Source: Actinospica durhamensis
Lineage (GTDB): Bacteria; Actinomycetota; Actinomycetes; Streptomycetales; Catenulisporaceae
Assembly (NCBI RefSeq): GCF_018139695.1
Contig: NZ_JAGSOG010000051.1
Location: 1 to 40,395 of the forward strand
Reading direction: 5' to 3'
Length of the DNA: 40,395 bases
Shown: positions 34,774 through 40,395 of the stretch, piece by piece
Position numbering within the stretch: position 1 is the stretch's first letter
How the letters are laid out: each line of letters begins with the position of its first letter
Translations under genes and position numbers: made by a program
The notes under the pieces: generated by a model
What the model saw: the letters and a program-made list of their open reading frames with translations, nothing else
Database searches by the model: none
Told to the model about the DNA's origin: nothing

Positions 34774-35409
34774 ATGGCGCTCGACCGCGACCAGATGGCC
34801 GCGCGCGCGGCCCGGGAACTGAGCGACGGCCAGTACGTGAACCTGGGCATCGGCCTGCCCACGCTCATCCCCAACCACGTCCCGGACGGGGTGCACGTGG
34901 TGCTCCAGTCCGAGAACGGCATCCTCGGCACCGGCCCGTACCCCTACGCCGGGGACGAGGACCCGGACATGATCAACGCGGGCAAGGAGACGGTGACGCT
35001 GCTGCCCGGCGCCGCGCTGTTCGACTCGGCCGCCTCGTTCGCGATGATCCGCGGCGGGAAGATCGACGTGGCCGTGCTCGGCGCGATGCAGGTCTCGCAG
35101 ACCGGCGACCTGGCCAACTGGATGATCCCGGGCAAGATGGTCAAGGGCATGGGCGGCGCGATGGACCTGGTGCACGGCGCCAAGCGCGTCATCGTGCTGA
35201 TGGAGCACACCGCCAAGGACGGCGATCCCAAGATCGTCGAATCCTGCACCCTGCCGCTGACCGGCAAGCAGGTCGTGCACCGGATCATCACCGACCTCGC
35301 CGTCATCGACATCGAGCCCGACGGCCTGGTCCTGTGCGAACTCGCCCCCGACGTCACCGAGGAGCAGGTCGTCAAGGCCACCGGCGTGCCGCTGCGCATC
35401 GCGCTCTGA
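34774..35409 (+). CDS. scoB: 3-oxoacid CoA-transferase subunit B
   Basis: A 211-residue beta subunit. The catalytic Glu that forms the CoA thioester is E47 in [16 protein letters not shown] near the N-terminus and [15 protein letters not shown] follow the family pattern. It forms the heterodimeric or heterotetrameric enzyme with subunit A and yields acetoacetyl-CoA for thiolysis. AAGGAG precedes the ATG inside the end of scoA. The unit ends at the strong hairpin at 35441-35473. No thiolase gene lies in the window. Confidence 0.94.
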   Translation: MALDRDQMAARAARELSDGQYVNLGIGLPTLIPNHVPDGVHVVLQSENGILGTGPYPYAGDEDPDMINAGKETVTLLPGAALFDSAASFAMIRGGKIDVAVLGAMQVSQTGDLANWMIPGKMVKGMGGAMDLVHGAKRVIVLMEHTAKDGDPKIVESCTLPLTGKQVVHRIITDLAVIDIEPDGLVLCELAPDVTEEQVVKATGVPLRIAL

Positions 35410-35440
35410 TCCGTCCGGCTCTCCACGGCGCACGAACGCA

Positions 35441-35473
35441 CGAACGCCCCTGACGGTCCGTCAGGGGCGTTCG
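35441..35473. terminator. Bidirectional terminator between scoB and the dioxygenase gene
   Basis: A near-perfect 16-bp inverted repeat, CGAACGCCCCTGACGG (35441-35456) against CCGTCAGGGGCGTTCG (35458-35473), the innermost bases forming the loop. It lies 31 nt after the scoB stop and 27 nt beyond the stop of the convergent gene, so it can end both transcripts. Confidence 0.85.
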
Positions 35474-35500
35474 CGGCGTGTGCGCGGGTGCGCGTACGCG

Positions 35501-36415
35501 TTACGGCTTGAGCGGCGGGTAGGCCGGGTCGAGCAGGTCGTTGTCCTTCAGGAAGCCGTGCAGCGGAGTGGTCTCCGGGTAGTGGCCCCACTGGTGGTCG
35601 CCGTAGGTGTGCTCGAACCGCGGCTGGTGCAGCGACTCGCCGAGCAGCTGGCGCTGGACCGGGGAGTAGGAGGCGAACTCCGGGCTCTGCTGCACCGCGA
35701 CGACCTCGTCGCGGATCGCGATCCAGCGCAGCGTGTACGCGAAGAACATCGCCTTGCGGGTCACGTCCGAGTAGTTGTTCGTCCGCGTGTGCCAGATCCG
35801 GCGGTCGAAGAACACCGCGTCACCCGGGTTGGCGCACACCTCGACGGCCCCGGGCGGCTCCGGCCACTCCACGTCCCGGCGCGGCGGACCCTCTATCCAG
35901 TTCTGCAGGTGGCTGCCGGGCACGACCTTGAAGTTGCCGCGGCCCTCGACCGAGACGTCGGAGAGCCAGTAGGCCAGCTTCACCGACAGGCGCGGACGCG
36001 GGTCGGTCTCGAGCTCGCGGTTCTGCCGGCCGCCGTCCTGGTGCCACTCGAAGCGGTAGGGCTTGGGCACGCGGATGGGCGGGTGCACGTCGAGGTGCGA
36101 GTGGTAGATGTGGACGTTCCAGCCCAGTATCGACCACACCAGCGGGAAGGTGGTGGGGTGGTTCACCAGCGGAGCGACCTCCGGGCAACGGTGCACGGCC
36201 GAGAGGATGTGCATCGCGCCCTCGGGCGACAGGCGCGCGGCCTCTTGCTCGGCCGCGTACACCCGGTCGATGATCTCGGTGTAGTGCTGCACCTCGGCCG
36301 CGCTGAGCGCGCCCGGGATGACGATGTAGCCGTCGCGCTCGAACTGCTCGCGCTGCTCCTTGGACATGGGCGTGGTAGCCGGTTCAGCCATCCCGGTTAT
36401 CTCCGTGACTTCCAT
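35501..36415 (-). CDS. Phytanoyl-CoA dioxygenase-like Fe(II)/2-oxoglutarate enzyme
   Basis: A 304-residue PhyH-family protein. The metal triad is visible: H125 and D127 in WHQDGG and distal H209 in RIWHTRT, with R220 as the likely 2-oxoglutarate-binding residue. It should hydroxylate or otherwise oxidise a small molecule while converting 2-oxoglutarate to succinate. Substrates in this family range from fatty acyl-CoA to natural products and osmolytes, and nothing here fixes it. The ATG 36415 start has AGGTGG upstream; ATG 36391 is an alternative with GGAG. It stands alone between a terminator and polA. Confidence 0.88.
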   Translation of the reverse strand: MEVTEITGMAEPATTPMSKEQREQFERDGYIVIPGALSAAEVQHYTEIIDRVYAAEQEAARLSPEGAMHILSAVHRCPEVAPLVNHPTTFPLVWSILGWNVHIYHSHLDVHPPIRVPKPYRFEWHQDGGRQNRELETDPRPRLSVKLAYWLSDVSVEGRGNFKVVPGSHLQNWIEGPPRRDVEWPEPPGAVEVCANPGDAVFFDRRIWHTRTNNYSDVTRKAMFFAYTLRWIAIRDEVVAVQQSPEFASYSPVQRQLLGESLHQPRFEHTYGDHQWGHYPETTPLHGFLKDNDLLDPAYPPLKP

Positions 36416-36447
36416 GGGTCCACCTGCTTCTGGTCAATGTGCTCGCC

Positions 36448-36453
36448 ACCCTA
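36448..36453 (-). promoter_or_regulatory. Possible -10 box of the dioxygenase gene
   Basis: TAGGGT on the minus strand lies 32 nt before the ATG at 36415. GTGTCC stands 17 nt upstream as a poor -35. The GTGAC direct repeat at 36483-36498 lies just beyond, near where an activator would bind. Confidence 0.33.
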
Positions 36454-36482
36454 CCGCTGCCCGGCACGCCGGACACAAAGCG

Positions 36483-36498
36483 GTGACAGTCCTGTGAC
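36483..36498. repeat. GTGAC-N6-GTGAC direct repeat
   Basis: Two GTGAC pentamers at 36483-36487 and 36494-36498 have an 11-bp period, about one helical turn. This layout is used by OmpR/PhoB-type response regulators such as MtrA and PhoP in actinobacteria. It lies upstream of the dioxygenase gene and after the polA stop. Confidence 0.35.
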
Positions 36499-36574
36499 AA
36501 CACCGCCGTGGCGGTTTCGCCCCAGGTCCGCCGCGTGCGCCGGGCGGCGTCGCGGGGTACGCGAGCGCGTGCGC

Positions 36575-39343
36575 TCAGTGACCCGCCTCGCGCCAGTCGG
36601 CACCGACGCCGACCGAGACGTCGAGGGGGACCCTGAGTTCGTAGGCGCCGGCCATCTCCCGGCGCACCAACTCCTCGACCTTGCTGTGCTCCTTCGCGTC
36701 GAGTTCGAGCACGAGTTCGTCGTGGACCTGCAGCAGCAGCCTCGAGCGCAGGCCCGCTTCGCGCAACGCGTGTTCCACCCGAAGCATAGCGACCTTGATG
36801 ATGTCGGCGGCCGAACCCTGGATCGGCGCGTTGAGCGCCATCCGCTCGGCCATCTGACGCCGCGGCACATTGGTCGAGGTCAGATCCGGGAAGTAGCGCC
36901 GACGGCCCAGCAGGGTCTCGGTGTAACCCGTCTGGCGGGCCTCGTCCACCACCGCGCGCAGGTAGTCGCGCACCCCGCCGAAGCGGGCGAAGTAGCCCTC
37001 CATGATCTTGGTGGCCTCGAGGTTGGTGATGCCCAGCCCCTGCGCGAGGCCGAAGGCCGACTGCCCGTAGGCCAGGCCGTAGGAGACCGCCTTGACCCGG
37101 CGCCGCAGCTCCGCGTCCACCTGCTTCGGGTCTACGCCGAACACCCGCGCGGCGACGGAGCTGTGCAGGTCCTCGCCGGAGTTGAAGGCCTCGATCAGCG
37201 CCTCGTCGCCGGACAGGTGCGCCATGATGCGCATCTCGATCTGGCTGTAGTCCGCCGTCATCAGCGCGTCGTAGCCCGGGCCGGCGATGAAGGCCTTGCG
37301 GATGCGCCGGCCCTCCTCCGTGCGCACCGGGATGTTCTGCAGGTTCGGGTCGGTCGAGGACAGCCGCCCGGTGGCCGCGATCATCTGATTGAACGTCGAA
37401 TGGATCCGGCCGTCCTCGGCCACCGTCTTGATCAGGCCCTCGACCGTGCTGCGCAGCTTGCTCACGTCGCGGTGGCGCAGGATCGCGAGCAGCGCCGCGC
37501 TATGCCGCGGGTCGGTGGCCTTGCCCACCAGCGTCTGGAGCGCGTCGGCGTCGGTGGTGTAGCCGGTCTTGGTCTTCTTGATCCCCTTGGTGGGCAGGCC
37601 GAGCTGCTCGAAGAGCACCTCCTGCAGCTGCTTGGGCGAGCCGAGGTTGAACTGCGTGCCGACCGCCGCGTGCGCCTCCTCCACCGCGTGCTTCACGTCC
37701 GCGGCGAACATGCCCTCGAGCTCGCCGAGGTAGTCGCGCCCGGCCGCGATACCGCGCCGCTCCATCCGCTCGAGCAGCCCCACCAACGGCAGCTCCACCT
37801 GCGCCAGCAGCCGGTCGGTGCCGGCCTCGGCCAGCTTCGCCGCGAGCACCGGCGCCAGGTCCACGATCGCGCGGGCCTCGGCCATCAGCGCCTGCGCCCC
37901 GGCCGCGCCCTCCGGCTCGGCCAGCGACTCGAGCGAGAGCTGCCCCGACTCCTGCTCGGCCGGGGCCAGTTCGCGGTGCAGGTACTGCCGGGCCAGGTCG
38001 GCCAGCTCCACCCCGCGCTGGCCCGGGTTGACCAGGTAGCCGGCCAGCGCCGTGTCCGAGGCCAGCCCCTCGAGGGTCAGCCCGCGCGCGTCCAGCGCCA
38101 GCAGCGGCCCCTTCGCGTCGTGCAGCACCTTGGGCTTCGCCGCGTCGCCCAGCCAGGCGCGCAGGGCCTGCTCGTCGGCCGGGTCGAGCTCGGTCGGGTT
38201 CAGCCAGGCCGCCGGGCCGGCGGCACCCGAGATCGCCAGGGCGGTCACGTCCCCGCCGCCGCGGCCCCAGCGGCCGGTCAGCGCCACACCGAGCGGCTCG
38301 GTCCCGGCCGCGTGCTCGGCCAGCCAGGGCGCGACCTCGCCGGTGCCGAGCATCTGCCCGACCACCTCCACCGTCGGCAGGACCGGCGCGTCCTGCTGCG
38401 CGACCTCGCCGTCGATCCCGAACACCTCGGCCACCCGCGGCCGCAGCACCCGGAACTGCAGCGTCTCGAACAGCCGGTCCACCGCCTCCGCGTCCCCGGG
38501 CTCACGCCGCAGGTCGTCCGGGCCGCGGCCGAGCGCCACCGCGCGGTCGAGCTCGGTCAGCCGCCGGTTGAGCCGCACCGCGTCCAGGTTCGCGCGCAGG
38601 CTCTCGCCCACCTTGCCCTTGATCTCGTCCGCGTGCTCGAGCAGCGCGTCGAGCGAGCCGTACTCGCGGATCCACTTCGCCGCGGTCTTCTCCCCGACAC
38701 CCGGCACCGAGGGCAGGTTGTCCGACGGATCCCCGCGCAGCGCCGCGAAATCCGGGTACTGCCGCGGGGTCAGGCCGTACTTCTCCTCCACCGCGGCCGG
38801 GGTGAACCTGGTCAGGTCCTGCACGCCCTTGCGCGGGTAGAGCACCGTGACCCGGTCCGTCACCAGCTGCAGCGCGTCCCGGTCGCCGGTGACGATCGCC
38901 ACCTCGAACCCGGCCGCCTCGGCCTGCGTGGTCAGCGTCGCGATCAGGTCGTCCGCCTCCGAGCCCTCGCGGCGGAACACCGGCACCCGCAGCGCCTGCA
39001 TCAGGTCGGCGATCAGGTCGATCTGGCCGCGGAAGGGCTCCGGCGGCGCCGCGCGCTGGGCCTTGTACTCGGGATACAGGGCGGTGCGCTCGAGCGCGGC
39101 GCGGGAGACGTCGAAGCACACCGCGAGGTGCGTCGGCTTCTCGTCGCGCACCACGTTCACCAGCATCGAGGTGAATCCGTAGACCGCGTTCGTGCACTGG
39201 TCCCCGCCCGCGACGGTGAACTTCTCCGCGGGCAGGGCGTAGAACGCCCGGAACGCCATGGAATGTCCGTCGAGCAGCAGGAGTTTCCCCCCGCTGGTGT
39301 CGTGTCGGCCCTCGGCCCCCGCGGTGTTCGCGCTCGTCGCCAT
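36575..39343 (-). CDS. polA: DNA polymerase I
   Basis: A 922-residue Pol I with three regions. The N-terminal 5' nuclease domain (about 18-310) has DGHSMAFRAF, EADDLI and GDPSDNLPSVPGVGEKTA. The central 3'-5' exonuclease-like domain (about 340-530) lacks the DxE metal ligands, so proofreading is probably absent. In the polymerase domain, motif A is DYSQIEMR, motif B has KAVSYGLAYG and motif C is QVHDELV. At the E. coli Phe762 position it has Tyr755. It fills gaps in excision repair and removes Okazaki primers. A TAGGAT box 6 nt before the ATG suggests a leaderless mRNA. Confidence 0.97.
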   Translation of the reverse strand: MATSANTAGAEGRHDTSGGKLLLLDGHSMAFRAFYALPAEKFTVAGGDQCTNAVYGFTSMLVNVVRDEKPTHLAVCFDVSRAALERTALYPEYKAQRAAPPEPFRGQIDLIADLMQALRVPVFRREGSEADDLIATLTTQAEAAGFEVAIVTGDRDALQLVTDRVTVLYPRKGVQDLTRFTPAAVEEKYGLTPRQYPDFAALRGDPSDNLPSVPGVGEKTAAKWIREYGSLDALLEHADEIKGKVGESLRANLDAVRLNRRLTELDRAVALGRGPDDLRREPGDAEAVDRLFETLQFRVLRPRVAEVFGIDGEVAQQDAPVLPTVEVVGQMLGTGEVAPWLAEHAAGTEPLGVALTGRWGRGGGDVTALAISGAAGPAAWLNPTELDPADEQALRAWLGDAAKPKVLHDAKGPLLALDARGLTLEGLASDTALAGYLVNPGQRGVELADLARQYLHRELAPAEQESGQLSLESLAEPEGAAGAQALMAEARAIVDLAPVLAAKLAEAGTDRLLAQVELPLVGLLERMERRGIAAGRDYLGELEGMFAADVKHAVEEAHAAVGTQFNLGSPKQLQEVLFEQLGLPTKGIKKTKTGYTTDADALQTLVGKATDPRHSAALLAILRHRDVSKLRSTVEGLIKTVAEDGRIHSTFNQMIAATGRLSSTDPNLQNIPVRTEEGRRIRKAFIAGPGYDALMTADYSQIEMRIMAHLSGDEALIEAFNSGEDLHSSVAARVFGVDPKQVDAELRRRVKAVSYGLAYGQSAFGLAQGLGITNLEATKIMEGYFARFGGVRDYLRAVVDEARQTGYTETLLGRRRYFPDLTSTNVPRRQMAERMALNAPIQGSAADIIKVAMLRVEHALREAGLRSRLLLQVHDELVLELDAKEHSKVEELVRREMAGAYELRVPLDVSVGVGADWREAGH

Positions 39344-39349
39344 GCTTGA

Positions 39350-39355
39350 ATCCTA
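39350..39355 (-). promoter_or_regulatory. Leaderless-type -10 box of polA
   Basis: TAGGAT on the minus strand ends 6 nt before the polA ATG and no ribosome binding site intervenes. The region between polA and the thioesterase gene is only 68 bp and must serve both directions. Confidence 0.4.
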
Positions 39356-39411
39356 GGCGCAGGCACCGACACGAACGGGCCCGACAGCCACAACCGCCGA
39401 AAGGAATCGCC

Positions 39412-39855
39412 ATGAGCGACTCACCCGCGCCCTCCGCGCCCTCGATCCCCGCCGATTTCGAGGAGATCTTCGGAGACGTCTACCGGGACGGCGGCCAGCT
39501 CGCGGAGAAGCTCGGCATCGAGTTCAAGGAGCTCGACCCGCAGCGGCTGGTGGCCACGATGCCGGTGGAGGGCAACCGCCAGCCGCTCGGCCTGCTGCAC
39601 GGCGGCGCCTCGGTCGCGCTGGCCGAGACCCTCGGCTCCATCGGCGCCGCCCTGCACGCCGGCCCGGGCAAGCTCGTCGTCGGCGTGGACATCAACGCCA
39701 CCCACCACCGCGCCGCCGCCGCGGGCCTGGTCACCGGAACCGCCACGCCGCTGCACCTCGGCCGCGGCACCGCCACCTACGAGGTCGCCATCACGGACGA
39801 GCAGGGCAAGCGGGTGTGCACCTCGCGTATCACGTGTCTGATCCGGGAGAAGTAG
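39412..39855 (+). CDS. PaaI-type hotdog thioesterase
   Basis: A 147-residue single hotdog-fold protein of the 4HBT/PaaI group. The signature LLHGGASVALAETLGSIGA (about 64-82) carries the conserved HGG and the acidic residue of the central helix, and VVGVDINATHHR is the following strand motif. It would hydrolyse an acyl-CoA thioester, often an aromatic or phenylacetyl-type CoA. ATG 39412 has GAAAGGAA upstream. It is divergent from polA, an arrangement common in actinobacteria. The natural substrate is not known. Confidence 0.9.
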   Translation: MSDSPAPSAPSIPADFEEIFGDVYRDGGQLAEKLGIEFKELDPQRLVATMPVEGNRQPLGLLHGGASVALAETLGSIGAALHAGPGKLVVGVDINATHHRAAAAGLVTGTATPLHLGRGTATYEVAITDEQGKRVCTSRITCLIREK

Positions 39856-39871
39856 CCGCGCACGCGCGCGC

Positions 39872-40395
39872 TCAGGCCCCCGCGCCCTCGGCCACGGCGG
39901 GGGCCTGAGCCGCCTCGGACGTCTGGGCGGCCGCGGCGGGGGTCGCGCGGGTGGCCAGGTAGCTGCCGGCCAGTACCAGCGGGAACCCGACCAGGATCCC
40001 GCCGGTCACGCTCTCACCCAGCACCGCCACCCCGCCCAGCAGCGCCACCACCGGATTCACGTAGGTGAAGACGGTCGCGCGCACCGATCCGGCCTCGGCG
40101 ATCAGGGCGAAGAAGCACACGAACGCCAACGCCGTGCACACCACGCCCAGCGCCGCGATCGAGGCCAGCACGTCGGCCCGGGGCAGATGCGACGGCGCCT
40201 GCAGGATGCCGAAAGGCAGATAGACCAAGGCGACCGCGCTCAGCGACAGCGTCACCACGCCGAGAGACGGCACGTCGCCGAGCATGCGGTCCGCGATCAT
40301 CGGCGCCACCGCGTACCCCACGCAGGCCACGCAGACCGCGCCGAGCGCCCACACCGGCGTCCCACCGGCCGTCAGATTGAACCCCACCACGGCGC
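39872..40395 (-). CDS. DMT/EamA-family transporter, partial (N-terminus outside window)
   Basis: The C-terminal 172 or so residues of a ten-helix drug/metabolite exporter. About six hydrophobic segments are visible, with VFTYVNPVVALLGGVAVLGE, the characteristic end of an EamA repeat, followed by a last membrane helix and an Ala-rich tail. The gene runs off the right edge; a GTG at 40390 is in frame but the family is about 300 residues, so it is not the real start. Its stop is 16 nt from the convergent thioesterase stop, with no clear terminator. Substrate unknown. Confidence 0.85.
   Translation of the reverse strand, partial: AVVGFNLTAGGTPVWALGAVCVACVGYAVAPMIADRMLGDVPSLGVVTLSLSAVALVYLPFGILQAPSHLPRADVLASIAALGVVCTALAFVCFFALIAEAGSVRATVFTYVNPVVALLGGVAVLGESVTGGILVGFPLVLAGSYLATRATPAAAAQTSEAAQAPAVAEGAGA

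Noticed and set aside
35480-39349. Open frame of about 1289 codons on the plus strand
   Set aside because: It is antisense to the PhyH-type gene and polA, has low-complexity composition and no ribosome binding site or family motif.

Overview
The window looks like a chromosomal segment from a high-GC filamentous or soil actinobacterium. The evidence is very GC-rich codon use, many GTG starts, 1-4 nt gene overlaps, a Tat-type sugar-binding lipoprotein, CUT1 sugar permeases without their own ATPase, and core genes uvrB, coaE, rpsA and polA. No tRNA, rRNA, CRISPR, prophage, transposase or insertion sequence was recognised. The genus is not determined; something related to Streptomyces, Catenulispora or Actinospica would fit.

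Region 1 (1-12617) is a carbohydrate island best read as xyloglucan (hemicellulose) use. A leftward operon encodes a sugar-binding lipoprotein, two permeases, a secreted GH74 xyloglucanase and a GH42 beta-galactosidase. A divergent pair encodes a GH3 beta-glycosidase and a GH29 alpha-L-fucosidase. Four near-identical palindromes with the core GAAGCGCTTC are probably sites for one LacI-family repressor. Two lie between the divergent units and two lie at the extreme left edge, where they should control another unit outside the window.

Region 2 (12664-22655) is mostly leftward and holds housekeeping and envelope genes: a PIG-V-like membrane mannosyltransferase, uvrB, a methyltransferase, a three-gene ubiA-dprE1-dprE2 cluster that would make decaprenyl-phosphoryl-arabinose, coaE and rpsA. 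DprE1 has Thr at the position of the benzothiazinone-reactive Cys.

Region 3 (22956-25258) is rightward and holds a second methyltransferase and a Wzx/MATE-like multi-pass membrane protein.

Region 4 (25400-35409) is the most suggestive functional unit. A 3-hydroxybutyrate dehydrogenase-like SDR and a GAF/PucR regulator read rightward. A six-gene operon coupled by overlaps at every junction reads leftward: a Liv-type binding protein, two ATPases, two permeases and a cytoplasmic alpha/beta hydrolase. A two-subunit 3-oxoacid CoA-transferase reads rightward and diverges from it. Together they look like uptake and breakdown of 3-hydroxybutyrate, acetoacetate or a related ester.

Region 5 (35501-40395) holds an orphan phytanoyl-CoA dioxygenase-like Fe(II)/2-oxoglutarate enzyme, polA, a PaaI-type thioesterase and the C-terminal part of a DMT/EamA transporter cut by the window edge. 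Convergent pairs at 12.6 and 35.4 kb are separated by strong terminator hairpins.
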